A DNA stretch of 14,248 nt, from positions 1-14,248 of the forward strand of contig JAILGO010000176.1 in assembly GCA_024696725.1 (NCBI GenBank), in the 5' to 3' direction. The stretch comes from Eubacterium sp. (GTDB taxonomy: Bacteria > Bacillota > Clostridia > Oscillospirales > Acutalibacteraceae). This document shows positions 6,540 through 14,248 of the stretch, one piece after another (the stretch's first letter is position 1; each line of letters begins with the position of its first letter). Position numbers and translations under genes: made by a program. The notes below the pieces were generated by a model, which was given only the letters and a program-made list of their open reading frames with translations, was not told where the DNA came from and made no database searches.

Positions 6540-6619
6540 TATAATACGGACTTAATTTACAAAATATGCTAAACAGAGACTGAATTATACATAATAATTA
6601 ACGAAAATATATTTTTTTA

Positions 6620-6648
6620 TTGAATATTAATTCATTTTGTGTAATAAT
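6620..6648 (+). promoter_or_regulatory. Promoter of the gltX-glnS-typA-hemW operon
   Basis: TTGAAT (6620-6625) and AATAAT (6643-6648) are 17 bases apart. A TG at 6640-6641 gives an extended -10. The region is very A/T-rich, so other weak boxes exist. The leader to the gltX ATG would be short (about 25 bases), leaving no room for a T-box. Confidence 0.5.
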
Positions 6649-6678
6649 ATTATGACTAATTATTTATATAGGTGAGTT

Positions 6679-8337
6679 ATGGATTATTTAAAGCTTTCGG
6701 AGCTGCTGTTTCCGAACATCGACAAAACGCCGGACTATTACGAAAACCTTTATCCCGAAAGACAGCTTAAGGAGGGAGCGCGCGTTACGCGTTTTGCTCC
6801 GAGTCCGACGGGCTTCCTTCACTTCGGTAACCTTTTTACCTGTCTTGTATCTTATAAAACCGCCGAAACCACGAACGGCGTGTTTTACGTTCGTGTTGAG
6901 GACACGGACAGTAAGCGTAAGGTAGAGGGCGCTATCGAGGTAATGCTTAAGGGACTTTCCGTTTACGGAATCGTTCCCGACGAGGGCGTTATCGGCGAGA
7001 ATACCGAAAAGGGAGAATACGGTCCCTACTATCAGAGCAACCGTAAGGACATTTATCAGGCTTACGCTAAATCGCTCGTTATTCAGGGACTCGCCTACCC
7101 CTGCTTTATGACTCCCGACGAGCTTGACGAAATCCGCTCGGCTCAGGAAAACGAGAGCATTAAGGGTATATGGGGAAAATGGGCGAAGCACCGCGATTTA
7201 AGCTATGAGGAAATCGAACGGCGCATTAACGCGGGCGAGCTGTGGACTCTCCGTCTCAGGTCGACGGGAACTCCCGAGGGAAAATGCTTCTTCGACGATA
7301 TGATCAAGGGAAAAATCGAAATGCCCGAAAACGTTCAGGACGTCGTAATTCTTAAATCCGACGGAATACCGACATATCACTTCGCTCACGCGGTCGACGA
7401 CCATCTTATGAGAACAACTCACGTTGTAAGAGGCGACGAATGGATATCCTCGACTCCGATTCACCTTCAGCTCTTCAGGGTACTCGGCTTCAAGCCGCCG
7501 AAGTACGCGCATGTTGCGCCGATTATGAAAGAGGAAAACGGCGGAAAGCGCAAGCTCTCAAAGCGTAAGGACCCCGAAGCCGCGGTAACCTATTACGCCG
7601 AGGAGGGATATCCGAGCGAAAGCGTTAACGAGTATATGCTCACTCTTGCGAATTCAAACTTTGAGGACTGGCGCAGAATGAACAAGACCGAGAGTCTTGA
7701 AAAATTCCCCTTCAACCTAAAAAAGATGAGCGTATCGGGCGCGCTGTTCGATATGGCGAAGCTCAGCGACGTCAGTAAGAACGTAATCAGCACGATGTCC
7801 GCTCAGAAGGTATTTGAGCTTTCTTACGAATGGGCGAAGGAATATAACGCAGAGCTTGCGGCGCTTTATGAAAAGGACAAGGAAAGAGCCGCGGCGATAC
7901 TCAATATTGACCGTGAAAACAAGAAGCCGCGTAAGGATATTGCGAAATGGAGCGATATTCCCGATTACATCAGCTATATGTACGACGAAACCTTTAAGCC
8001 GTGCTACGAGCTTACGGGAAACGCAACGCCCGCGCTTGCGGTTAAAGTGCTTGAAAAATACATTGACACGGTTAACCTCAGCGACGACAAGGACGCCTGG
8101 TTCTCAAGAATCAAGGATATGTGCGAAGGCGTAGGCTGTACTCCGAACGTAAAGGATTACAAGTCTGAGCCCGAAAAATTCGCAGGTCACGTCGGCGACG
8201 TATCGACGGTAATCCGCGTTGCGCTGACAGGCAGAACGAACACGCCCGACCTTTATTCAATAACCGCGCTTCTCGGTGCGGAAACGGTAAAACAAAGACT
8301 TACGGACGCGCTTAAGCATTACAGGGAGGAAGCATAA
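6679..8337 (+). CDS. gltX: Glutamyl-tRNA synthetase, long Clostridia type
   Basis: This class I synthetase ligates glutamate to tRNA in the cytoplasm. The hallmark RFAPSPTG (38-45) is followed by the HIGH-equivalent HFGN (48-51). Other family features are RVEDTD (72-77), the tRNA-acceptor region around [12 protein letters not shown] (231-242), VVRGDEW (249-255) and the KMSKS-equivalent KLSKR (292-296). At 552 residues it is longer than the usual GluRS of about 470-490, with an N-terminal extension of some 35 residues before the catalytic motif and a longer C-terminal half. This matches a branch seen in gut Clostridia. The ATG is preceded by AGGTGAG. Its stop overlaps the glnS start by one base (TAATG), which indicates translational coupling. 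Presence of glnS suggests it may charge only tRNA-Glu, but specificity cannot be read from these motifs. Confidence 0.93.
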   Translation: MDYLKLSELLFPNIDKTPDYYENLYPERQLKEGARVTRFAPSPTGFLHFGNLFTCLVSYKTAETTNGVFYVRVEDTDSKRKVEGAIEVMLKGLSVYGIVPDEGVIGENTEKGEYGPYYQSNRKDIYQAYAKSLVIQGLAYPCFMTPDELDEIRSAQENESIKGIWGKWAKHRDLSYEEIERRINAGELWTLRLRSTGTPEGKCFFDDMIKGKIEMPENVQDVVILKSDGIPTYHFAHAVDDHLMRTTHVVRGDEWISSTPIHLQLFRVLGFKPPKYAHVAPIMKEENGGKRKLSKRKDPEAAVTYYAEEGYPSESVNEYMLTLANSNFEDWRRMNKTESLEKFPFNLKKMSVSGALFDMAKLSDVSKNVISTMSAQKVFELSYEWAKEYNAELAALYEKDKERAAAILNIDRENKKPRKDIAKWSDIPDYISYMYDETFKPCYELTGNATPALAVKVLEKYIDTVNLSDDKDAWFSRIKDMCEGVGCTPNVKDYKSEPEKFAGHVGDVSTVIRVALTGRTNTPDLYSITALLGAETVKQRLTDALKHYREEA

Positions 8338-10016
8338 TGGCACTTGACGAGATTAAGAACGAGGAAATCGCCTCCAATTTTATTCACGATTTTATTGACG
8401 AGGATTTGGAAAACGGCGTATATTCGAGAGTTCAGACGCGTTTTCCGCCCGAGCCGAACGGTTATCTTCATATCGGTCACGCTAAGGCGATATGTATTAA
8501 CTTCGGCGTAAAAAATAAATATAACGGTATATGTAATCTCCGTCTCGACGATACAAATCCCACTAAAGAAGACACGGAATACGTCGAGGCTATCGAGGAG
8601 GATATCAAGTGGCTCGGCTTCGACTACGATAACGTTTACTACGCGTCCGACTACTTCGATTTTCTTTACGAATGCGCGATTAAGCTCATTAAAAAGGGCA
8701 AGGCTTACGTTTGCGAGCTTACCCCCGAGCAGATGAGGGAATACCGCGGAACGCTCACCGAGCCCGGTAAGAATTCCCCGTACCGCGACAGACCGATTGA
8801 GGAGAATCTCGATTTGTTCGAGCGAATGACGAAGGGCGAATTCGAGGCGGGCTCGAAGGTTCTCCGCGCTAAGATAGATATGGCGTCGCCTAACCTCAAT
8901 ATGCGCGACCCGATAATCTACCGTATTATGTACGCGACTCATCACAGAACGGGAGACAAGTGGTGCGTATATCCTATGTACGACTTTGCTCATCCGCTTT
9001 CCGACGCGTGCGAAAAGGTTACTCACTCGCTGTGTTCGCTTGAATTCGAAAACCACAGACCGCTTTACAACTGGTTTGTCGACGAGCTTATAGAGGGCGA
9101 AAAGCCGAGACAAATTGAGTTCGCAAGAATGAATCTTAACTACACTCTCACGTCGAAGAGAAAGTGCCTGAAGCTCGTTCAGGACGGAATCGTAGACGGC
9201 TGGAACGACCCGAGAATGGCGACAATAAGCGGTATGAGAAGGCGCGGCTATCCCGCCGAGGCAATCCGTGATTTCTGCGAAAAAATCGGCGTTTCGAAGG
9301 CATACAGCGTTATTGATTTCGCTCTGCTTGAAAGCTGCGTACGCGATACGCTCAACAGAACCGCTCCGAGGGCTATGGCGGTGCTTGACCCGATTAAGCT
9401 CATTATCGACAACTATCCCGAGGATAAGTTCGAAATGCTTGAGGCTGAATATCACCCCGACCGTCCCGAGCTCGGCAAGAGGACTATCCCCTTCGGACGC
9501 GAGCTCTATATTGAGCGCGACGACTTTATGATTGAGCCGATTAAGAAATACAGACGTCTTTTCGTAGGAAACGAGGTAAGGCTTTACAAGGCTTACTTTG
9601 TAACCTGCACGGGCTACGACCTTGACGAAAACGGCGAGGTATGCGCGGTTCACTGCACCTACGACCCCGAAACTTTCGGAGGCGACGCGCCCGACGGACG
9701 TAAGGTCAGAGGCACGATTCAGTGGGTTTACACTAAGGATTGCGCCGAAGCCGAGGTAAGACTTTACGACAGGCTTTTCAACGTACCGAATCCGAGCGAC
9801 GAGGAGGGAGTAAGCTCCTTCGAGGATAACCTCAACCCCGATTCGCTCGTTGTAAAAAAGGCGTATATTGAAAAATCGCTCAGCGGCGTTAAGCCCGGCG
9901 ACACGTATCAGTTTATGAGAACGGGTTACTTTTGTGCCGACACGGACAGCACTCCCGAGAAAATTGTATTCAACAGAACGGTTGCCTTAAGAGACAGCTT
10001 TAACACTAAGAAATAG
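8337..10016 (+). CDS. glnS: Glutaminyl-tRNA synthetase
   Basis: This protein charges tRNA-Gln directly with glutamine. It has the GlnRS signature [16 protein letters not shown], with a perfect HIGH (45-48), the nucleotide/amino-acid pocket LDDTNP (70-75), and LTSKRK (271-276) as the KMSKS-type loop. The C-terminal part is the two-beta-barrel anticodon-binding region typical of GlnRS (about 340-559). Its length (559) equals that of bacterial GlnRS. GlnRS, rather than transamidation by GatCAB alone, is not universal in Firmicutes; the bacterial enzyme is regarded as acquired from eukaryotes and spread by transfer. The start overlaps the gltX stop and is preceded by GGGAGGA. Its base and codon style is the same as its neighbours. 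Confidence 0.97.
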   Translation: MALDEIKNEEIASNFIHDFIDEDLENGVYSRVQTRFPPEPNGYLHIGHAKAICINFGVKNKYNGICNLRLDDTNPTKEDTEYVEAIEEDIKWLGFDYDNVYYASDYFDFLYECAIKLIKKGKAYVCELTPEQMREYRGTLTEPGKNSPYRDRPIEENLDLFERMTKGEFEAGSKVLRAKIDMASPNLNMRDPIIYRIMYATHHRTGDKWCVYPMYDFAHPLSDACEKVTHSLCSLEFENHRPLYNWFVDELIEGEKPRQIEFARMNLNYTLTSKRKCLKLVQDGIVDGWNDPRMATISGMRRRGYPAEAIRDFCEKIGVSKAYSVIDFALLESCVRDTLNRTAPRAMAVLDPIKLIIDNYPEDKFEMLEAEYHPDRPELGKRTIPFGRELYIERDDFMIEPIKKYRRLFVGNEVRLYKAYFVTCTGYDLDENGEVCAVHCTYDPETFGGDAPDGRKVRGTIQWVYTKDCAEAEVRLYDRLFNVPNPSDEEGVSSFEDNLNPDSLVVKKAYIEKSLSGVKPGDTYQFMRTGYFCADTDSTPEKIVFNRTVALRDSFNTKK

Positions 10017-10028
10017 ACAAGGCGCTTT

Positions 10029-11852
10029 ATGGAAAGAAAAGACATTAAAAATATAGCAATTATCGCTCACGTTGACCACGGAAAGACGACGCTTGTTGAC
10101 GAGATGCTTCATCAGAGCGGCATTTTCCGCGATAACGAGGTTGTTGAGGAGAGAATTATGGACTCAAACGACCTTGAACGCGAGCGCGGTATTACGATAC
10201 TCTCAAAAAACACGTCCATTCATTACAAGGACACAAAAATCAACATCGTTGATACTCCCGGTCACGCAGATTTCGGCGGCGAGGTTGAGCGTATACTGAC
10301 TATGGTCGACGGCGTTCTTCTTCTAGTCGACGCCTTTGAGGGCTGTATGCCTCAGACGCGCTTCGTGCTTAAAAAGGCGCTCGGTCTGCATAAGACTCCG
10401 CTTGTAGTGGTTAACAAGGTTGACCGCGACGGCGCACGTCCCGAGGAGGTAGTCGACGAGGTTCTCGACCTCTTTATCGAGCTCGGCGCGGACGACGACC
10501 AGATTGAATTTCCCGTCGTTTACGCCTCGGCAAGAAACGGTTATTCCTCGCTTGACCCGAATGCGCGCGAAGGAGATATGAGACCTCTTCTCGACGCGAT
10601 TCTTGAAAACATCCCCTCGCCCGAGGGCGACGCCGAGGGTCCCGCTCAGATTCTTTTCTCGTCGCTTGAATATGACGATTACGTAGGAAGAATCGGCGTA
10701 GGCAGAGTTGAACGCGGAAGCATTAAGGTTAATACCCCTTACGTTCTCTGTAAGCAGGACGGAAACACGGAGAACATTAAATTTTCACAGATTTATCAGT
10801 TCGAGGGACTTAAGCGCACAGCCTGTGACGAGGCGCATTTCGGAGACCTTGTATGCGTAGCGGGCGTACCCGACCTGAATATCGGCGAGACCGCCTGCGA
10901 CCCCGAACATATCGAGGCGCTTCCCTTCGTAAAAATCGACGAGCCGACTATCTCGATGAATTTCATAGTCAACGACTCGCCGTTCGCAGGCAGAGAGGGA
11001 AAATACGTCACCTCGAGAAACCTTCGCGACAGGCTTTTCAAGGAGGTCGAAACCAACGTTTCAATGCGCGTTGAGGAAACCGACAGCATGGACACCTTCA
11101 AGGTTTCGGGGCGCGGCGAGCTTCACCTTTCGATTCTTATAGAAACTATGCGCCGTGAAAACTACGAATTCGCGGTTTCACGCCCGACTGTAATTCTTAA
11201 AAAGGATAAAAACGGTCAGACGCTCGAGCCGATGGAAACGGCTATAATCGAGGTACCCGAGGAATACGTCGGCGCGGTAATGCAGAAGCTCTGCTCACGC
11301 AAGGGCGAAATAGAGAATATGGACACGCGCTCAACGGGTATGACGCATCTTGAGATAAAAATCCCGTCGAGAGGCTTAATCGGATACAGAAGCGAATTCC
11401 TTACGGACACTAACGGAAACGGAATTATGAACCAGCTTTTCAGCGGCTACGAGCCGTACAAAGGCGATATTGAAACGAGAAACCGCGGCTCAATCGTCGT
11501 TCACGAAACGGGAACGACAACAGGCTACGGACTGTGGAACACTCAGGACAGAGGCAGACTTTTCGTAGGTCCCGGAGTTGAGGTTTACGAGGGAATGATA
11601 GTCGGCGAGTGCGCGAAGGACGAGGACATCGTTTGTAACGTATGTAAAAAGAAGCACGTTACGAATACCCGTGCGAGCGGCTCCGACGAGGCGCTGAAGC
11701 TCATTCCGCACACCGTGCTTTCGCTTGAGCAGAGTATGGAATTTCTTGCGGACGACGAGTTGCTTGAGGTTACGCCGAAAAGCATAAGACTCCGTAAAAC
11801 AATACTTAATAAAGAGCTTCGCCTTAAGGCTGAAAGCAGGGCGAGAAGATAA
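10029..11852 (+). CDS. typA: Translational GTPase TypA/BipA
   Basis: This 607-residue protein is the ribosome-associated GTPase TypA (BipA), which acts in ribosome assembly and stress or low-temperature growth. G motifs are all present: AHVDHGKT (G1, 13-20), RGIT (G2, 53-56), DTPGH (G3, 75-79), NKVD (G4, 129-132) and a SAR G5 (about 166). The following regions match EF-Tu-like domain 2, the EF-G-like III and V domains, and the BipA-specific C-terminal domain. Length is typical of the family. It begins 12 bases after the glnS stop with AAGG as Shine-Dalgarno, and its stop overlaps the first possible hemW ATG. It is distinguished from LepA by the BipA C-terminal domain and overall sequence style. 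Confidence 0.97.
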   Translation: MERKDIKNIAIIAHVDHGKTTLVDEMLHQSGIFRDNEVVEERIMDSNDLERERGITILSKNTSIHYKDTKINIVDTPGHADFGGEVERILTMVDGVLLLVDAFEGCMPQTRFVLKKALGLHKTPLVVVNKVDRDGARPEEVVDEVLDLFIELGADDDQIEFPVVYASARNGYSSLDPNAREGDMRPLLDAILENIPSPEGDAEGPAQILFSSLEYDDYVGRIGVGRVERGSIKVNTPYVLCKQDGNTENIKFSQIYQFEGLKRTACDEAHFGDLVCVAGVPDLNIGETACDPEHIEALPFVKIDEPTISMNFIVNDSPFAGREGKYVTSRNLRDRLFKEVETNVSMRVEETDSMDTFKVSGRGELHLSILIETMRRENYEFAVSRPTVILKKDKNGQTLEPMETAIIEVPEEYVGAVMQKLCSRKGEIENMDTRSTGMTHLEIKIPSRGLIGYRSEFLTDTNGNGIMNQLFSGYEPYKGDIETRNRGSIVVHETGTTTGYGLWNTQDRGRLFVGPGVEVYEGMIVGECAKDEDIVCNVCKKKHVTNTRASGSDEALKLIPHTVLSLEQSMEFLADDELLEVTPKSIRLRKTILNKELRLKAESRARR

Positions 11853-11869
11853 TGAGAGGATGTGAAGAT

Positions 11870-12904
11870 ATGAACGTTAAAGGCGGCTTATATTTTCACG
11901 TCCCTTTTTGCAGGAATAAATGTCCGTACTGCGATTTCTATTCCGTAAAATACTGTAAAGCGGAGGCGGAGGCTTACGTCAAAGAGCTGATTTCAAAAAT
12001 GAAAGAGTTCAGCGGAAGCTTTGATACGGTCTACTTCGGCGGCGGTACGCCGAGCATAGTCGAGCCCGGACTTATCGGGGAAATTCTCGGTGAAGCGAAA
12101 AAGCAGTTCGACATTGACGGCAAAAGCGAAATAACGATAGAGTGCAATCCGCGCGAGGATTTAACCGGGGCGTTCAGGCTATACGCGGACTACGGCATAA
12201 ACCGAATCAGCATAGGTATGCAAAGTGCGGTCGACAGCGAGCGCTTCGCTCTCGGTAGAAGCGCGGGCAGAGCAGAGGTTAAAAGAACCGTCGAAGCGGC
12301 GAAGAACGCAGGCATTGAAAATATCAGCCTTGATTTAATGCTCGGCATACCGAAGCAGACGCTTTCTTCGCTCGACGAGAGTCTTGATTTTATAGATAAA
12401 ATGAAGGTTAAGCACGTTTCGGCGTATATGCTGAAAATCGAGGAGAACACTAAGTTTTTCGGGATGCGCGACAGGCTTGAGCTTCCCGACGAGGACGAAA
12501 CGTCGGCGCTCTACTTAAAAACGGTCGACGCGCTGAATTCGCTCGGCTTAAAGCAGTATGAAATAAGCAACTTTGCAGAAAGCGGCTTCGAGAGCAGGCA
12601 TAATTTAAAATACTGGACTCTTGCTCCGTATCTCGGAATAGGAAAAAGCGCCCACTCGTTTCGGGACGGCAGACGCTTTTATTTCGACAGCGACTTCAAC
12701 GCCGTTTATGACGGAGAGGGCGGCGGCACGGAAGAAAGAATTATGCTCGGTCTGAGGCTCTGCGACGGGGTTAAAAAGGAGCTTATCAATAAGCCATACG
12801 AACAGTTTATTGAAATGGGATTAATGAAAGAGCTCGGCTCAAGAATCGCGCTTACTCCCGAAGGAATGCTCGTTTCCAACGTGATAATCAACGAACTTAT
12901 ATAA
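11870..12904 (+). CDS. hemW: Radical SAM heme chaperone HemW
   Basis: This protein belongs to the HemW family (formerly annotated as oxygen-independent coproporphyrinogen oxidase-like), which binds heme and a radical-SAM [4Fe-4S] cluster. The cluster motif is CRNKCPYC (Cys at 14, 18, 21 from the chosen start), then GGGTPS (57-62), HNLKYW (the HNxxYW motif) and a HemN C-terminal-type domain ending TPEGMLVSNVIINELI. Two starts are possible. The ATG at 11852 overlaps the typA stop and adds 6 residues. The ATG at 11870 is preceded by AGAGGA and gives the family's usual short N-terminus, so it is preferred. It is the last gene of the operon, before a strong terminator. No heme biosynthesis gene is in the window. 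Confidence 0.9.
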   Translation: MNVKGGLYFHVPFCRNKCPYCDFYSVKYCKAEAEAYVKELISKMKEFSGSFDTVYFGGGTPSIVEPGLIGEILGEAKKQFDIDGKSEITIECNPREDLTGAFRLYADYGINRISIGMQSAVDSERFALGRSAGRAEVKRTVEAAKNAGIENISLDLMLGIPKQTLSSLDESLDFIDKMKVKHVSAYMLKIEENTKFFGMRDRLELPDEDETSALYLKTVDALNSLGLKQYEISNFAESGFESRHNLKYWTLAPYLGIGKSAHSFRDGRRFYFDSDFNAVYDGEGGGTEERIMLGLRLCDGVKKELINKPYEQFIEMGLMKELGSRIALTPEGMLVSNVIINELI

Positions 12905-12906
12905 CA

Positions 12907-12934
12907 AAAAGCTCACGGTTTCCCGTGAGCTTTT
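12907..12934. terminator. Strong bidirectional terminator after hemW
   Basis: AAAAGCTCACGG and CCGTGAGCTTTT form a perfect 12-bp stem with a TTTC loop and T-rich flanks on both strands. It lies 2 bases after the hemW stop and 4 bases before the stop of the convergent export permease gene, so it serves both. Confidence 0.92.
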
Positions 12935-12938
12935 ATTA

Positions 12939-13784
12939 TTAAAGATGATAAATTATCGTATCGCTCTTCCAGTCAAAGACTATCATACCGATTATCAGGG
13001 TGATGAGCGCCGTAACGCTTGCGTAAAGAAGCATTTTCGGGTGCATCCACTCGCCCGTCAGAACGCATTGTCTGAACAGCTCAATCATCGAATACATCGG
13101 GTTTATCTGAATAACAAGACGGAGCTTGCTGCCCTCCTTAAAGCGCTCTACGCTGTAAAGAATCGGAAGCAGGTACATAAGAAGTCTTGTGAATACGTCG
13201 TAGATATATTCAATATCTCTGAAATAAACGCACAGCACGCTTAAAATCAAGCCTATTCCCGTAGAAAACACGAGCATAATGAACATCGGCACGAAAAGCA
13301 AAAGGAAGTGCCACGAGAACACGAGGTCCTTACCGCCGCTTATACCCGTAAGCTTAAAGAACACCCAGACCATAACGTAGCACAGCATCGAAATCGAAGT
13401 AGTTACGAAGGTCGAGAGAATAGAGGAAAGCGGATACATATATTTAGGCACGTAGACCTTTTTAATAATCGCCGCGTTTCTTCTGAAGGCTGTCATCGCC
13501 TGTTTAGTAGAGGTTACGAAGAACTCGTACATTATTCTTCCCGAGAAAAGATATACGGGGTAACAGATAATTCCCGCGCCGCCCCGTCCGAGAAGACGGC
13601 TGAACACGACGGAAAGAACAATCATATTCAGAAGCGGCTGGAAAAAGCTCCACAGAATACCGAGCCAGGAATTCCTGTATTTAAGCTTAATGCTTTTTCT
13701 CGTTAACTCGCCTAAAAGATTTTTATATTTCTTAAACATGCTGACGCCGTGGTTTAACTCGGCCTCTGCTGTTTTAGCGTTCAT
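12939..13784 (-). CDS. ABC-2 type polysaccharide/teichoic acid export permease
   Basis: This 281-residue membrane subunit resembles TagG/Wzm/RfbA-type permeases of ABC exporters for teichoic acid, O-antigen or other surface polysaccharides. Typical features are KLKYRNSWLGILWSFFQPLL (34-53), hydrophobic segments near 50-65, 72-90, 118-145, 158-185, 198-210 and 252-270, and the conserved YFRDIEYI (187-194). A longer reading starts at 13808, but the ATG at 13782-13784 directly follows AAAGAGGTG and is preferred. Such permeases need an ATPase partner (TagH/Wzt), usually encoded next door. Here the downstream neighbour is convergent hemW and the upstream neighbour is aroK, so the ATPase must be elsewhere or absent. 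It has its own strong promoter. Confidence 0.92.
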   Translation of the reverse strand: MNAKTAEAELNHGVSMFKKYKNLLGELTRKSIKLKYRNSWLGILWSFFQPLLNMIVLSVVFSRLLGRGGAGIICYPVYLFSGRIMYEFFVTSTKQAMTAFRRNAAIIKKVYVPKYMYPLSSILSTFVTTSISMLCYVMVWVFFKLTGISGGKDLVFSWHFLLLFVPMFIMLVFSTGIGLILSVLCVYFRDIEYIYDVFTRLLMYLLPILYSVERFKEGSKLRLVIQINPMYSMIELFRQCVLTGEWMHPKMLLYASVTALITLIIGMIVFDWKSDTIIYHL

Positions 13785-13837
13785 AATTACACCTCTTTTT
13801 AAAAGCATAATAAACTGCAGTCGTTTAAATATGTGAC

Positions 13838-13866
13838 ATTATACCACATTAGATTATATTTTTCAA
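13838..13866 (-). promoter_or_regulatory. Near-consensus promoter of the export permease
   Basis: On the minus strand, TTGAAA (13861-13866) is followed after 17 bases by a perfect TATAAT (13838-13843), preceded by TG (extended -10). It lies about 54 bases upstream of the permease ATG. This is the best promoter match in the window. Confidence 0.85.
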
Positions 13867-13888
13867 CTTTTTATTTATTTAAGACCAA

Positions 13889-14248
13889 TTACTTAAAAAT
13901 CGCCGCTATCGTAAGCGCGGTTTTTCTTGCGCTCATATCGCCGTCCACGACGTAATCGGCGGCTGATAAATACTTATCTCTTCGCTCGTCGTAAAGCGCC
14001 TTAGCCTTATCCAAATCCTGAAACAGCGGTCTTGTAGTATTATCCCCTATCCTTTCGCATATAGTTTCAAAGGAGGCGTCAAGGAATACGACCTTTCCGC
14101 TTTTTTTAACCGCCTCAACGTTTTCGGGAAAGGTAAGCGCGCCGCCGCCCGTTGAAACGACGGAGTTTTTAGTTTCGCCTATTTTTTTACATACCTCTTT
14201 TTCAAGAGAGCGGAAGTATTCCTCTCCGTGCGCCGCGAAAATCGCTTT
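13889..14248 (-). CDS. aroK: Shikimate kinase, 5' part outside window
   Basis: The last 119 residues of a shikimate kinase are present; the P-loop N-terminus lies beyond the window. Shikimate kinase phosphorylates shikimate with ATP in the aromatic amino acid (chorismate) pathway. Visible family features are the FxxxGExxFRxxE segment (FAAHGEEYFRSLE) at the start, STGGGA (32-37, shikimate-binding Gly-rich loop), TTRPLF in the lid region (Arg73 of the fragment), and LYDERRDKYLSAADYVV near the end. The stop is at 13889-13891. No clear terminator separates it from the permease gene, so some read-through is possible, but the permease has its own promoter. The gene may lie in an aro operon that cannot be seen here. 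Confidence 0.93.
   Translation of the reverse strand, partial: KAIFAAHGEEYFRSLEKEVCKKIGETKNSVVSTGGGALTFPENVEAVKKSGKVVFLDASFETICERIGDNTTRPLFQDLDKAKALYDERRDKYLSAADYVVDGDMSARKTALTIAAIFK

Noticed and set aside
3778..6540. Attachment-site direct repeats flanking the phage cassette
   Set aside because: The two ends were compared by eye and no shared repeat longer than a few bases was found; the hairpins at each end are unrelated in sequence.
6428..6678. T-box riboswitch upstream of gltX
   Set aside because: Synthetase operons in Firmicutes often carry one, but there is no T-box consensus sequence and the likely promoter leaves a leader of only about 25 bases.
8319..9653. A 444-residue open frame antisense to glnS
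   Set aside because: glnS is unmistakable on the plus strand over the whole stretch. The antisense frame shows no recognisable domain and is explained by the codon bias of glnS; its length alone is not evidence.
13889..13925. Possible terminator overlapping the end of aroK
   Set aside because: A short CGCT/AGCG stem with a nearby T-run can be drawn, but it is only about 4 bp without mismatches, too weak to call.

Overview
The window looks like a chromosomal segment of a gut-type Clostridia bacterium, probably Oscillospirales or a Ruminococcaceae relative. The evidence is moderate GC with A/T-rich promoters, strong AGGAGG-type ribosome binding sites, a long Clostridia-style glutamyl-tRNA synthetase paired with a glutaminyl-tRNA synthetase, and Firmicutes-type phage lysis genes. 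The taxon is inferred from protein style only; no rRNA or tRNA gene was seen.

Left part (1-3820). On the minus strand, two half-size chromate-transporter-family membrane proteins overlap; the second runs off the window. Upstream, a minus-strand pair encodes an SGNH/GDSL hydrolase and a calcineurin-like metallophosphoesterase, and ends in a terminator whose loop contains the phosphoesterase stop codon. Divergently, a plus-strand PIG-L/LmbE-type deacetylase with its own promoter ends in a bidirectional terminator.

Middle (3818-6540, minus strand). This is a compact phage-derived cassette with no capsid, terminase, integrase or tail-tube genes around it. In transcription order it has a leader with a terminator-like hairpin, a tail-fibre/receptor-binding-like protein, a small membrane plus coiled-coil (XhlA/holin-like) protein, and a CHAP-domain endolysin whose N-terminus looks like a fused holin. 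A very acidic 66-residue protein with its own promoter follows. The cassette lies between ordinary chromosomal genes and its base composition looks like theirs, so it may be a long-resident remnant or a domesticated lysis/fibre module. It is the most interesting part of the window.

Right part (6620-12940, plus strand). A tightly packed operon encodes gltX, glnS, typA/bipA and hemW: charging of Glu and Gln tRNAs, a ribosome-associated GTPase, and a radical-SAM heme chaperone. It ends in a perfect 12-bp-stem terminator shared with the convergent gene on the right.

Right end (12939-14248, minus strand). An ABC-2 family polysaccharide/teichoic-acid export permease has a near-consensus promoter but no ATPase gene beside it. 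The 3' part of a shikimate kinase gene (aroK) runs off the window. No intergenic gap exceeds 300 bases. No CRISPR array, insertion sequence or RNA gene was recognised.
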